This document shows positions 1 to 9,069 of a stretch of DNA of 64,000 nt, piece by piece. Below the pieces are notes generated by a model that was given only the letters and a program-made list of their open reading frames with translations, was not told the origin of the DNA and searched no databases. How positions within the stretch are numbered: position 1 is the first letter of the stretch; every line of letters starts with the position of its first letter. Source of the DNA: Onstottus_B sp049273855 (GTDB lineage Bacteria; Acidobacteriota; Blastocatellia; UBA7656); contig JBASRN010000341.1 of NCBI GenBank assembly GCA_049273855.1, forward strand, positions 1-64,000, given 5' to 3'. The position numbers were made by a program, and so were the translations under genes.

Positions 1-609
1 CAGATTGCCCGCAAACACTCGGCCGAAGGAAGAATCGAGGACGCAGTCGCTGTGGCTCGCCGCATTGACGATGGTTCGTCGCGAGTCGAAGCGCTGGTGA
101 TGCTGGCAGGCTCGGCGCTGGCCCTGAGGAACCGCCCGCGCGCGGTCGAAATCCTCAACGAAGCGGAGAACAACTCAGCAAAACTCCGCGTCGCGGCGGC
201 GAGGGTGAACTCGTTGCTCAAGGTCGCCAGCGCGGTTTCGGCCTTCGACACCGCGCGAGGCTTCGAGATAATGCAGAGCGTCGTCAAAGCGATAAACGAA
301 GCCGCCGCTCAGCAGGAAGACCTCAAGCATCAAGGTTCACCAAAAGCGTCTGCTTCGTCCGCACCCGACGCGCAGAAGCCAAAGATCGATGCATCGTACT
401 CAATAGTCCTCGAAGGCACGCTTTCCATTCTGGCTCGCGCTGACTTCGAGCGCGCGCTGTTGGTTGCACAGCAGATCGAGATCAAAGAAGCCTCAGTTGC
501 GGCGCAGTTGGCAGTTTGCTGCGGCGGTCTTGTGCCCAAACCGTCCCCGAGCATCTCAACAACCGCGGACGACATCGAGGCAAGCGCGGACTCCGGCGCT
601 GATAAATAG
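1..609 (+). CDS. Hypothetical helical-repeat protein, C-terminal part
   Basis: The reading frame is open from the first base of the window, so this is the 3' part (202 residues visible) of a gene that starts outside. The visible part is alanine- and leucine-rich and predicted to be largely helical, with TPR-like helix pairs such as the stretch around residues 25-50, followed by a Pro/Ser/Ala-rich linker near residues 108-122 and a polar tail. I do not recognise a family. It ends 69 bases upstream of the Ser/Thr kinase and runs in the same direction, so the two may be cotranscribed. No enzymatic motif is visible. Function unknown; the reading frame itself is well supported by length and codon use. 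Confidence 0.7.
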   Translation, partial: QIARKHSAEGRIEDAVAVARRIDDGSSRVEALVMLAGSALALRNRPRAVEILNEAENNSAKLRVAAARVNSLLKVASAVSAFDTARGFEIMQSVVKAINEAAAQQEDLKHQGSPKASASSAPDAQKPKIDASYSIVLEGTLSILARADFERALLVAQQIEIKEASVAAQLAVCCGGLVPKPSPSISTTADDIEASADSGADK

Positions 610-678
610 ACAAGGTCCCCCTCTCAAGGTTCGTCAGTTTTCTGGTCTGTCGCGCGTCACCGCCCCCACGAGGTCGCA

Positions 679-2775
679 ATGGGTTTAGCAAATCTGATCG
701 GCGAGGTGCTCGATGACAAGTACCTCATCGAAAGAGAACTGGGCAAAGGGGGAATGGGATCGGTCTACTCGGCCACCCATCTGGGAACCGATCGCCCGGT
801 TGCGGTTAAGGTGATCGCGCCGCAGTTCATGCGCAACGACGAGTTCGTCGAGCGCTTCAAACGCGAAGCGAAAGCCGCCGGCCGCCTGCATCACCCCAAC
901 GTCGTGAACGTGACCGACTTCGGATTCGCTCGCGTGGGCGGCGACCGAGTCGCTTACCTGGTGATGGAATTCCTGGACGGCTGTACGCTCGCCGAAGTCC
1001 TTGAAGAAGAATCGCAGCTCGCGATCACCTGGGTCGTCGACATCATCGAGCAAGCCTGTTCGGCGGTAGACGCGGCGCACCGCCACGGAATCATTCACCG
1101 CGACCTCAAGCCTGACAACATCTGGCTCGAGCCCAACCGGCGCGGCGGGTACCGGGTCAAGGTGCTGGACTTTGGCCTTGCGAAGCTCGGCGATCCGATC
1201 GCATTGGAATCCGAAGCTTCGCAATCGGGAAGCGCGCGTTCTTCTTCCCCGTCGCTTTCCTCCCGACCGGATCGCTCGCAACACTCGACGCACGCGTCCA
1301 GCGAGCCTCGAAGGACTCAGCTAATCGACGCTTCCCCGCACACGCACGCCGGAGGAGCAGAAGCAGCCACACAACCGCAACCGGCGCCCTCGGTTGCCGA
1401 AGCAAAGACGCTGATTCAGCGAAGCGCCGAAGACACGCCGGCTAGTGGCGCTTCGGAAGCGGCTACTCGAATTCTTCCCGCCGCGGCCGGTAAAGGCGCG
1501 ACTCAGGTTCAGGAGGCCTCGCTCGACGAAGCAGCCACTCGCGTGCTTCATCGAGACACGATGGAAGAGACGCGCGCCGGGGAGACAGTGCCGGCCGATG
1601 GATTGACCCGGGTAGGATCGATTCTCGGCACGCCACTCTATATGTCGCCGGAGCAATGCCGCTCCGAACCGCTCGACGCGCGCACGGATATTTATAGCCT
1701 TGGCGTGATCGCTTACCAGATGCTGGCCGGCACGCCGCCGTTCACCGGCGACATGAACGAGGTGATGCGCCAACACATGGAGACCGCGCCGCCGCCGTTA
1801 AAGGAGAAACGCAAGAACATACCGAAGCGGCTGGCAAAGATCGTTATGTTGGCGCTTGCCAAGGATCCGGCCGGCAGGCCGGCAACCGCCGCGGGTTTTG
1901 CCAGCGCGCTTCGCGCGCAGTCGGAGGGCACCAGCGCGCTCCTGCGACGAGCATTCGCACTTTACAGCGAGCACTTTCCCAAGTTTTTCCGCGTCTCGCT
2001 GCTGGTCATGCTTCCGATCATAGCGTTGAGCCTTCTTGACATCGTGAATCTGATACTGAGGAGGAAAGGCGTTATACCCGAGGGCGCCAGCAAAACAATC
2101 AGCATCGTGATCTCGATAGTGAACGCCCTGGGCGGTTTCATTGCGTCTTCCATCATAGTGGGTGTGACCATACGACTGGTGAATCAGCTATTTCTGGCGC
2201 CGTTGCGGCCAATCGAATTGCGCCTGGCGTTCGCGGCCCTGAGAAAACGGATTCGCGCGCTGATGTTTACGACGCTGATGGTCGCGATCGGCTCGATACT
2301 TTTGGCGTGCTTGCTTCTGGTTCCTGGCGTCCTCTTCTACATAAACTCGTCGCTGAGCGGGCCCGTGGTTATGATGGAAAACTTGAAGGGTCGAGCCGCA
2401 CTGCGCCGGTCCAAGGCCCTGGTCAGCCGCGCACGACGGACCGTCATCGGAATAATCGCGATGCAATATCTCATACCGCTGTTTTTCCACTCGGTCACCG
2501 CGACGATTATCGTCTCGAGCATCGCCCTCAGTGGGGACCCAGGACTAAAGATGTTCGCTCCCAAGCTAACCAGCTTAATGACCGAGATCCTGAATGTCCT
2601 CCTGGTGCCGCTCATCTCGACCTTGAACGCACTGCTTTACCTCAAGACCCGAGCGGCCGGCGGCGAAAGCGTGAACGAGGCCTTCATCCGCCTCCAGGAA
2701 GAAGAGCGGCCGAGCAAGAAGTGGGAAATCAGGATTCGCGAACGAATGAATTCCTCCCCCAGCGGGAGCCGATAG
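679..2775 (+). CDS. Membrane Ser/Thr protein kinase with expanded activation segment
   Basis: 698 residues. A Hanks-type kinase domain occupies about 15-420: glycine loop GKGGMGSVY (22-30), VAVK lysine K44, catalytic HRDLKPDN (140-147), DFG (164-166) and GTPLYMSPEQ (317-326). The DFG-to-GTP distance is about 150 residues instead of the usual 20-25, because a Ser/Thr/Ala-rich segment is inserted in the activation loop. That segment carries Thr followed by Arg or Gln at residues 263, 275, 287, 298 and 310, a spacing of 11-12. After the kinase come about five hydrophobic segments (roughly 437-460, 475-500, 528-556, 588-617, 632-655), so the kinase should lie in the cytoplasm on a C-terminal membrane domain. 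Known PASTA or TPR sensor modules are absent. Substrates are unknown; autophosphorylation of the insert is an inference. Confidence 0.93.
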   Translation: MGLANLIGEVLDDKYLIERELGKGGMGSVYSATHLGTDRPVAVKVIAPQFMRNDEFVERFKREAKAAGRLHHPNVVNVTDFGFARVGGDRVAYLVMEFLDGCTLAEVLEEESQLAITWVVDIIEQACSAVDAAHRHGIIHRDLKPDNIWLEPNRRGGYRVKVLDFGLAKLGDPIALESEASQSGSARSSSPSLSSRPDRSQHSTHASSEPRRTQLIDASPHTHAGGAEAATQPQPAPSVAEAKTLIQRSAEDTPASGASEAATRILPAAAGKGATQVQEASLDEAATRVLHRDTMEETRAGETVPADGLTRVGSILGTPLYMSPEQCRSEPLDARTDIYSLGVIAYQMLAGTPPFTGDMNEVMRQHMETAPPPLKEKRKNIPKRLAKIVMLALAKDPAGRPATAAGFASALRAQSEGTSALLRRAFALYSEHFPKFFRVSLLVMLPIIALSLLDIVNLILRRKGVIPEGASKTISIVISIVNALGGFIASSIIVGVTIRLVNQLFLAPLRPIELRLAFAALRKRIRALMFTTLMVAIGSILLACLLLVPGVLFYINSSLSGPVVMMENLKGRAALRRSKALVSRARRTVIGIIAMQYLIPLFFHSVTATIIVSSIALSGDPGLKMFAPKLTSLMTEILNVLLVPLISTLNALLYLKTRAAGGESVNEAFIRLQEEERPSKKWEIRIRERMNSSPSGSR

Positions 2776-2820
2776 GTGAAGGCCACGTGCTTTTTTCTAC
2801 CAGCCGAAAGGGAGAATCCT

Positions 2821-2889
2821 GCCACAAAGTCACCAGGACACGAAGCTACATCAACTGGTGTGCTCTTCGTGACCTGGTGACTTCGTGGC
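2821..2889. repeat. Intergenic palindromic repeat, family A (CACCAGG type)
   Basis: Two 25-base arms at 2821-2845 and 2865-2889 are inverted copies with only two mismatches (GCCACAAAGTCACCAGG... against its complement), separated by 19 bases. It fills the gap between the kinase and the APC permease. Related copies lie at 5465, 8969, 14607 and 22987. It could fold into a long hairpin in RNA from either strand; there is no T-run typical of an intrinsic terminator. Confidence 0.85.
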
Positions 2890-2945
2890 AAGCGGAAGGT
2901 TTCTCACTGCCTCAAAACCCGTGCTCAGTTTGAAGCAAGCGATCT

Positions 2946-4358
2946 ATGCTCGAAACCATCGGGGACAGCAATACAACTCAGGCGCCTTCGCCCCACGCCC
3001 CCGAGTTTGCGCGGCGGCTCGGCCTGTTCGACGCAACGATGATCGTGATGGGGGGCATAGTAGGCTCGGGAATCTTCATCAACCCCTATGTCGTAGCTCG
3101 TCAGGTGCACACGCCCACGCTCGTTCTGGGCGCCTGGGCGGCCGGTGGGTTGATCGCGCTGGTTGGAGCGTTCATCTGGGCGGAACTCGCGGCACTCCGT
3201 CCGAAGGTCGGCGGTCAGTATGCCTACATGCGCGAGGCTTTTGATCCGTCGATCGCGTTTATCTACGGCTGGACGTTGCTGCTGGTCACCCAGACAGGAG
3301 GTATGGCCGCAGTCGCAGTGACGTTCGCTAAGTACTTTGGAGCTCTGACTCGCGTGCCGGTTTCCGACTGGATGGTTGCCTCGGTCGCTCTCGGCTCGCT
3401 GACGCTGATCAACTGTCTTGGCGTGCGCGCGGGCAGCAGCGTGCAAAACGTGCTGATGGTCATGAAGATTCTGGTGATCGCTGCGTTGGTGACGTGCGGT
3501 CTTCTGTTGATTAGCGGCCGCTGGCCCGCAGCCGGTCAGGCGGTCGAAGGCGGCCAGGCATGGCGACGGTCATCGTCCGAAGGAGGCTGGCAGCTCTTCA
3601 CTGCATTCGGAGCGACAATGGTGCCGGTGATGTTCGCCTACGGCGGCTGGCAGACTGCCAACTTCGTGGCGGGCGAGGTGCGCAATCCCCGGCGGAATCT
3701 ACCGCTCGGTTTGTTGATCGGCGTAGTCGGCGTAATCATACTCTACCTCGCGGTCAACCTTGTTTATGTGGGGGTGCTCGGGGTCGATGGGCTCGCCGCG
3801 ACTGAGACTCCTGCTTCAGAAGTGATGCGACTCGCGCTGGGCGAGCGAGGCAAGACCCTGATCGCAGTCGGTATTGCTATATCGACACTCGGGTTCTTAA
3901 GCCAGTCGATGCTCACGGCGCCGCGCGTATACTTTGCGATGGCCGACGACCGGTTGTTCTTCAAAAGCGTCGCAAGGCTTGACCCGCGAACTCGGGTGCC
4001 GGTCGTTGCGATCGCCTTACAAGGCGCGCTGGCGATAGTCATCGCGCTTTCGGGCACTTACGCGCAGATACTCAGTTATGTTGTCGCGGTTGATTCGATC
4101 TTTTTCGCCCTTACCGCCGCCGCGCTGCTTGTCTTTCACAGCCGCGAAAGGCCTCACGGCACGGCGAGCAATGCAGCGGCGCTCAGGTCCTGGAGCAAGC
4201 GGGTGATGATCGTTCTGTTCATAGCCGTCGAGTCGTTCGTGGCGGTGAACACCGCTTACAACTATCCCATCAACAGCTCCATCGGTCTGGCGATACTCGT
4301 CTCGGGCATCCCGGTTTACTTCTACTGGCGAGCGAGGCGAGCGAGGCTCAACCGATGA
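2946..4358 (+). CDS. APC-family amino acid permease
   Basis: 470 residues with about 12 hydrophobic segments after a short cytoplasmic N-terminus. The consensus substrate-binding motif of the amino acid-polyamine-organocation family, GGIVGSGIF, is at residues 36-44 in the unwound part of helix 1. Length is normal for the family. Its stop codon overlaps the start of the downstream aminotransferase (ATGA), so the two are translationally coupled and the permease probably imports the amino acid used by that enzyme. Specificity cannot be read from the sequence; resemblance is to LAT/SLC7-like members. The start ATG has only a weak Shine-Dalgarno sequence. Confidence 0.88.
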   Translation: MLETIGDSNTTQAPSPHAPEFARRLGLFDATMIVMGGIVGSGIFINPYVVARQVHTPTLVLGAWAAGGLIALVGAFIWAELAALRPKVGGQYAYMREAFDPSIAFIYGWTLLLVTQTGGMAAVAVTFAKYFGALTRVPVSDWMVASVALGSLTLINCLGVRAGSSVQNVLMVMKILVIAALVTCGLLLISGRWPAAGQAVEGGQAWRRSSSEGGWQLFTAFGATMVPVMFAYGGWQTANFVAGEVRNPRRNLPLGLLIGVVGVIILYLAVNLVYVGVLGVDGLAATETPASEVMRLALGERGKTLIAVGIAISTLGFLSQSMLTAPRVYFAMADDRLFFKSVARLDPRTRVPVVAIALQGALAIVIALSGTYAQILSYVVAVDSIFFALTAAALLVFHSRERPHGTASNAAALRSWSKRVMIVLFIAVESFVAVNTAYNYPINSSIGLAILVSGIPVYFYWRARRARLNR

Positions 4359-5443
4359 CCGACGCGAGACGAACCATTAAGTCTGAATACATCGAGTGGG
4401 CCAAGACCAGTGCGGTCGCCCGGTTCAACCTCGCGACAAGCGGCGTCTTGAATTATTCGATCCGCGAACTCGGCGTCACGATCGAAGACATCGAGTTGAG
4501 CGGGCCAAGCTTGTACGGCTACGAACCGCTCCAACGCGCGCTCGCGGCGAAATGTGAAGTCGAACCCGAAAACGTCGTCGCGGCGATCGGGACTTCGATG
4601 GCAAATCATCTTGCGATGGCCGCGATCCTCGAACCCGGCGACGAGGCCTTGATCGAGCTGCCGGCTTACGACCCGTTGCTTCGAATCGCGCGGTATCTCG
4701 GCGCAACCGTGAAGCGATTCACGCGCCGGTTCGAAGATGGATTCACGATCCACCCGAGCGAGATCGAACGCGCGGTGACTTCGCGCACGCGGCTGATTGT
4801 GATGACCAATCTTCATAACCCAACCAGCGTGCTTGCTGACACCAACACGCTCGAACGGATTGGAGAAGTAGCTCGATCGATCGGTGCCCGAGTGCTGATC
4901 GACGAGGTCTATCTCGAAGCCTTGTTCGATCGCGCGCCTCCGTCGGCGTTTCATCTTGGACCGCAATTCGTCACGACCGGCAGTTTGACGAAGGCTTACG
5001 GATTGAGCGGGCTTCGCTGCGGGTGGGTGCTTGCGGAGCCTGAGCTTGCGAGACGAATGTGGCGGTTGAACGATCTGTTCGGCAACATTCCTGCGCATTC
5101 GGCGGAGCGGCTCAGCGTCGTTGCGCTCGCGAAACTCGGTCGCATCGCAAGGCGCGCGCAAGCTTTGATAGAGAAAAACCGGGTTGTGCTCGATCGCTTT
5201 CTGGATTCCCGTGACGACCTGGATACGATAAGGCCGGCGGGTGGCACAACTGTGGCTCCTCGCTTGAGGGGCGGGAAGGTTGATGACCTTTGCTCGTTGC
5301 TTCGTGAAAAGTACGAGACAGTTGTCGTGCCGGGGAGCTTCTTCCAGATGCCCGAGCATTTTCGAGTTGGGATCGGCTGCGACCCAGAAATGCTTGCGGA
5401 AGGGTTGAATCGCCTCGCAGCGGCACTCGACGAGATGAGCTAG
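4355..5443 (+). CDS. PLP-dependent aminotransferase, class I/II
   Basis: 362 residues, fold type I. Visible landmarks are the phosphate-binding stretch GTSMANHLA (79-87), the N..HNPT motif (152-157), Asp183 and Tyr186 that contact the PLP ring, the Schiff-base lysine Lys213 in SLTKAYGLSGLR, and Arg221 in GLRCGW. The family transfers amino groups between amino and 2-oxo acids; the substrate cannot be assigned, and some relatives act as lyases or decarboxylases. It starts inside the stop codon of the amino acid permease, which argues for a shared amino acid catabolic or salvage role. Confidence 0.9.
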   Translation: MTDARRTIKSEYIEWAKTSAVARFNLATSGVLNYSIRELGVTIEDIELSGPSLYGYEPLQRALAAKCEVEPENVVAAIGTSMANHLAMAAILEPGDEALIELPAYDPLLRIARYLGATVKRFTRRFEDGFTIHPSEIERAVTSRTRLIVMTNLHNPTSVLADTNTLERIGEVARSIGARVLIDEVYLEALFDRAPPSAFHLGPQFVTTGSLTKAYGLSGLRCGWVLAEPELARRMWRLNDLFGNIPAHSAERLSVVALAKLGRIARRAQALIEKNRVVLDRFLDSRDDLDTIRPAGGTTVAPRLRGGKVDDLCSLLREKYETVVVPGSFFQMPEHFRVGIGCDPEMLAEGLNRLAAALDEMS

Positions 5444-5464
5444 CAGGCTGCTGAAAAATTGGAG

Positions 5465-5558
5465 GCGCCACCAAGACAGAAAGACAGAAAGCTGCACCAA
5501 GCCAGTGAATGCATAACGGGCCTTGTGCTCCTTTGCGTCCTCGTGGCTTGGTGGTGAT
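5465..5558. repeat. Intergenic palindromic repeat, family A
   Basis: Imperfect inverted repeat with outer arms CGCCACCAAG (about 5465-5474) and GCTTGGTGGTG (5546-5556), with related CACAAAG-like words inside. It occupies the gap between the aminotransferase and the YhhN-family gene. Less regular than the copy at 2821. Confidence 0.7.
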
Positions 5559-5628
5559 GAATTGGTTCTCAGCGCCCTGCTAGACGAGTTGATACCGCCG
5601 CGCAGCGTTCGCCAAGGGTTGCCTCAAT

Positions 5629-6351
5629 ATGGAAGCTTCAGCAGCCGAAGACCAGTCGAGTTCGCGTCAGCGCCGAATCCACAGAAGCTCTTTCTGGCTG
5701 ACCCTTTCGCTGGGGGTCCTCAATATCGCGGCTCTGTACGCCGGCTATACACCACTCGTCTATCTGACCAAACCCGCCACAATGCTGGTTATCCTGACTC
5801 TCGCCGTTGTAGAAACGGACCGCGCGCCATCTCGTTACGCCAACCTGGTTCTCATCGGGCTCGCGTGCTCGCTGGTTGGGGACGTTTTACTTATGCTGCC
5901 CTCCGATCAGTTCGTGCCGGGTCTGGTGAGTTTCCTGGTCGCGCACTTGTTCTATATCGCTGCGTTTCGATCCGGCCTGGCCGGGTTTGGACCGGCCTGG
6001 CTTGCGCTTCCATTCTTTGCCTATGGTCTCGCTGCGTTCTGGATTCTGCTCCCCGGTCTGGGAGAGCTGAAGTTGCCGGTTGCTGTCTACCTGGTGGTTA
6101 TTCTGACCATGGCGTGGCAGACGGCAGTCAGATGGAACGCGATACGAGATCGAAGTTGTCTGTTCGCTTTTGCGGGTGCGTTGCTCTTTGTCATATCTGA
6201 TTCGATAATCGCATTCAACCGGTTTCACACGCGCTTCTACCTTGCCGAAGCTCTGATCATGAGCACCTACTTCACGGCGCAGTGGCTGATTGCGCTTTCG
6301 GTATCGTGGCAAAGTGGAAGCGCCCGCCCGGTGACGCCTATTTCGAAGTAA
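5629..6351 (+). CDS. YhhN/TMEM86-family membrane protein (lysoplasmalogenase-like)
   Basis: 240 residues, seven or eight hydrophobic segments. The conserved polar residues of the YhhN family are present inside the membrane segments: Lys48-Pro49 in YLTKPATML, Gly84-Asp85 in SLVGDVLLMLP, and the following FVPGLVSFLVAHLFY stretch (about 95-109). Animal TMEM86 members hydrolyse the vinyl-ether bond of lysoplasmalogens; the bacterial role is not settled, so the enzymatic name is only suggestive. Its 3' end overlaps by 14 bases the 3' end of the convergent gene on the other strand, an unusually tight tail-to-tail arrangement with no room for a separate terminator. Confidence 0.85.
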   Translation: MEASAAEDQSSSRQRRIHRSSFWLTLSLGVLNIAALYAGYTPLVYLTKPATMLVILTLAVVETDRAPSRYANLVLIGLACSLVGDVLLMLPSDQFVPGLVSFLVAHLFYIAAFRSGLAGFGPAWLALPFFAYGLAAFWILLPGLGELKLPVAVYLVVILTMAWQTAVRWNAIRDRSCLFAFAGALLFVISDSIIAFNRFHTRFYLAEALIMSTYFTAQWLIALSVSWQSGSARPVTPISK

Positions 6352-7141
6352 CAACAACCGACACTTGAGTGCCCTCGTCACCGATCGCGGCGTTGATAAA
6401 GGCTGTGCGTTTCCTGGCTGCGTCTTCGCCCGACGCCATTCCCCCGGTAACCTTGCCGTCCTGCCGCACCAGGTTTGTTGTTACCTTGAGTCCTGCCTCT
6501 TTGAGGCCAGCCTCGTAGAACTTCACCACGCTATCGATCGGATCCTGCGTCGTGAACTGGTAACCGCCCGAATAGCCATCCTGTCCGTGGGAGGAGTAGT
6601 TTCCCTGAACATCCGCGTCGGGGTAAGCGGGGAACCAATCGGGCAGACCCTCGGCTGCCGCGCCGCTCCCGAACCTGGCGGTGCCATCCTTTGTCTTTAC
6701 TTCGAGCGATCCGGAATCTTCGTCTCCTTTTGCTTCCATGCTCACCTCGTCTTCGCCATCTTTCCCAAATGTGACTTTGCCTTCTCGTGCCTCGTTCAGG
6801 TTTATCGTCACGGTCTCGCCTGTCTTCTTGTCTTTGACCGTGATGAGACCCTTCTGTTCATCGACTGAGACGAGTTCGATATCCGGGTTCATTGCGACCA
6901 TCATCTTTGCCGTGGCGAGCGCCGGTTGCTTTTGCATAAGCTCCGGATCGAGTCCGGCTTCCTTTGCCTTGTTGTAGACAAAGTAGCCCCCCGCAACAAC
7001 CGCGATCACCGCCAGGATCATGAATGTTCCGCAACCGACCAGTACATAAGTCAGCGCTTTGGATTTTTTTTGCGGAGGCGGCGGAAACTGTTGCTGAGGC
7101 GGCATTCCGATCGGCGTCGTGGGAGGAACGTAATTTGACAT
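6338..7141 (-). CDS. Membrane-anchored hypothetical protein with proline-rich N-terminus
   Basis: 267 residues. A short Pro/Gln-rich cytoplasmic tail (1-25) is followed by Lys residues and a single transmembrane segment (about 29-54); the rest is acidic and polar and should be outside the inner membrane. The middle (about 75-150) reads as alternating beta strands rich in Lys/Asp/Glu; the C-terminal part (about 165-267) contains a DWFPAYP motif and a compact alpha/beta region that describes a quantity against sequence segments such as FYEAGLKEAGLKV. I recognise the architecture as common in acidobacterial proteomes but know no function. It is followed, after 45 bases of spacing on the upstream side, by gpsA in the same orientation. 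Confidence 0.8.
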   Translation of the reverse strand: MSNYVPPTTPIGMPPQQQFPPPPQKKSKALTYVLVGCGTFMILAVIAVVAGGYFVYNKAKEAGLDPELMQKQPALATAKMMVAMNPDIELVSVDEQKGLITVKDKKTGETVTINLNEAREGKVTFGKDGEDEVSMEAKGDEDSGSLEVKTKDGTARFGSGAAAEGLPDWFPAYPDADVQGNYSSHGQDGYSGGYQFTTQDPIDSVVKFYEAGLKEAGLKVTTNLVRQDGKVTGGMASGEDAARKRTAFINAAIGDEGTQVSVVVTSK

Positions 7142-7186
7142 GTTGTTTTCCTTTTCTGTGATGTTCGTTCGAAGTTATCAAACACC

Positions 7187-8206
7187 TCACTCGCGTCTTA
7201 GCGGGCGGCCCATCAACTCGTTTGCCGCTTCGGCCGCGGGCTTATCTTCATAAAGCAGCGCATGGATGCTCGACGTGATCGGCATGTCTATGTTGAGCCG
7301 GCGTCCAAGCTCGTAGATCGAGCGGGTGGTCTTGACTCCCTCTGCCACTTCACGCATTTCCCCCAGTATATCGGCGAGCTTGCGGCCGCGACCGAGCTCG
7401 ATGCCCACGCGCCGATTCCGTGAAAGCTCTCCCGTGCAAGTCAGCACCAGATCGCCAAGCCCCGCAAGACCAGCCATCGTTTCGACGCGTGCGCCCTCGG
7501 CTACGGCGAGCCTGGTCATCTCAGCAAGCCCGCGGGTGATGATAGCCGCCACCGCGTTTGTCCCCAGGCCCAGACCGCGAACGACTCCCGCCGCGATCGC
7601 CACGACGTTCTTGACCGCGCCGCCAAGCTCGACACCGATAACGTCCGTGTTCGTGTACACACGAAACACGTTCGAGCTAAGCTCGCGTTGAATCATCTCG
7701 CTCCACTCGAGATTGACGCTTGCAGCGACGATGGCGGTCGGGTCTCCCTTGGCTACTTCGCGAGCGAAGCTTGGCCCCGACAAGGCGACGAATCGAGGCT
7801 CGTATTCCAGCACATCGGCGATCACTTCGTCCATCCGCATAAGCGAGCTGTTCTCGACGCCTTTGGTCGCGCTCACCAGCACAAGCGACTTGTCAAAGTG
7901 TGAGCGCATGCCGGCGACGACCTCGCGCATTGCGTGCGAAGGCACGACGACCAGCACGAAGTCGCATCTCGTCAGCGCTGCTTCAATCGACGTTGTCGCT
8001 TGGATGTTGTCGGGAAGCTCGATGTCGGAAAGATAAAACGGGTTTTTGCGAGCGGATTCAATCCCGCGCGCGACTTCCGGCTCGCGCGCCCACAGCGTGA
8101 CTCGATGGCGATTGCGCGCGGCTACGAGAGCAAGCGCGGTTCCCCAGCTTCCGGCCCCGATGACCGCGACTCGCTTACTCTTGGGCGCGGGCTCGCCAGG
8201 TATCAA
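7187..8206 (-). CDS. gpsA: NAD(P)H-dependent glycerol-3-phosphate dehydrogenase
   Basis: 339 residues. GpsA reduces dihydroxyacetone phosphate to sn-glycerol 3-phosphate in the cytosol, the first committed step of phospholipid synthesis. The Rossmann motif GAGSWGTA is at 17-24, and the substrate-binding lysine motif GGAVKNVVAIAAG and the NRRVG segment are both present. The start is TTG and overlaps the stop codon of plsY by four bases, so translation is coupled. PlsY uses the product of GpsA, making this a functional two-gene operon. Length is typical of the family. Confidence 0.96.
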   Translation of the reverse strand: MIPGEPAPKSKRVAVIGAGSWGTALALVAARNRHRVTLWAREPEVARGIESARKNPFYLSDIELPDNIQATTSIEAALTRCDFVLVVVPSHAMREVVAGMRSHFDKSLVLVSATKGVENSSLMRMDEVIADVLEYEPRFVALSGPSFAREVAKGDPTAIVAASVNLEWSEMIQRELSSNVFRVYTNTDVIGVELGGAVKNVVAIAAGVVRGLGLGTNAVAAIITRGLAEMTRLAVAEGARVETMAGLAGLGDLVLTCTGELSRNRRVGIELGRGRKLADILGEMREVAEGVKTTRSIYELGRRLNIDMPITSSIHALLYEDKPAAEAANELMGRPLRRE

Positions 8207-8868
8207 CTTCGGCCTCCACTCATCGCGGCCTGGTCGCCTGGCGGCGCGACTCGTTGACCGACCTTGCTCTCAGTCCCGTGAATCAAGCGGTTGATGTTTT
8301 CGTGATGCTTGGCGACGATCAGCGCACAGCCGGCGATTGCGACGACCACCAGCGCCTTTAGATGGGGGCTGGGCCAGATCAACCCGTAATAGAGCAGCGT
8401 CCACAGCGGAACCGCCGCCGTCCCGACTATCGAAGCGAGCGAAACGTATCGTGTCAGGTAAACAACCAGCGCCCACAACACCAGTGTCGAGAGCACCGAG
8501 TAGGGAGCAAGCGCCAGGTACACCCCGACACCAGTGGCTACTCCTTTACCGCCTCGGAATCCGAGAAAGACCGGAAAAATGTGTCCGACGATGGCGGCTA
8601 CCGCTGCGGCGCCGATCCACACGTAGTCATCCTGGGCCACAAGCCGCATCAGCATTACCGCCGCTACGCCTTTCGCAACATCGAAGACGTAGGTCAGCAG
8701 CCCGGCTGTGATCCCCGCCCGGCGAGTTACGTTAGTGGCGCCGATTCCTCCCGAGCCGACACTTCTAACGTCTTCGCCGCTCGTGAATACATACTTGATC
8801 AGCAGGTAACCGAACGGGATTGAGCCGAGAAGATAGGCAATCGCAACGAAGACAATCTTGGAAGGCAT
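8203..8868 (-). CDS. plsY: Acyl-phosphate:glycerol-3-phosphate acyltransferase
   Basis: 221 residues, an integral inner-membrane enzyme that transfers the acyl group of acyl phosphate to glycerol 3-phosphate to give lysophosphatidate. The three conserved loops of the family are seen: GSIPFGYL (15-22), the GSGGIGATNVTR segment (38-49), and GFRGGKGVATG further on. About five to seven hydrophobic helices. It needs acyl phosphate from PlsX, which is not in this window. It is immediately upstream of, and overlaps, gpsA, which supplies its acceptor. Confidence 0.95.
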   Translation of the reverse strand: MPSKIVFVAIAYLLGSIPFGYLLIKYVFTSGEDVRSVGSGGIGATNVTRRAGITAGLLTYVFDVAKGVAAVMLMRLVAQDDYVWIGAAAVAAIVGHIFPVFLGFRGGKGVATGVGVYLALAPYSVLSTLVLWALVVYLTRYVSLASIVGTAAVPLWTLLYYGLIWPSPHLKALVVVAIAGCALIVAKHHENINRLIHGTESKVGQRVAPPGDQAAMSGGRS

Positions 8869-8968
8869 CGCTTTCTCCGCCCGCCCGGCTGAAGTTGAGC
8901 GCGACAGTTGGCATCAAAGGCGCGGAGAATATATCAGAGCAGAATTACGGAGACAACGCCGGACGTCT

Positions 8969-9050
8969 TGCCGCAAAGTCACGACGACACAAACAACACC
9001 AACAAGAATACGCATGCCCTGGTGCGCCTTCGAGCCTTGGTGGCTGGCGG
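8969..9050. repeat. Degenerate intergenic repeat, family A
   Basis: Left arm with GCCGCAAAGTCACGACGACAC (near 8970) and right arm with CCTGGTGCGCCTTCGAGCC...TTGGTGGC (near 9018-9046). The order of words matches the other family A copies but pairing is poor, suggesting decay. It lies between plsY and the pilin-like lipoprotein gene. Confidence 0.5.
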
Positions 9051-9069
9051 CTGGAACGGCTATGCCGTT

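Noticed and set aside
4322..5500. 392-codon open frame on the minus strand
   Set aside because: It is the antisense of the aminotransferase gene, which has complete PLP motifs. High GC codon use leaves such long shadows.
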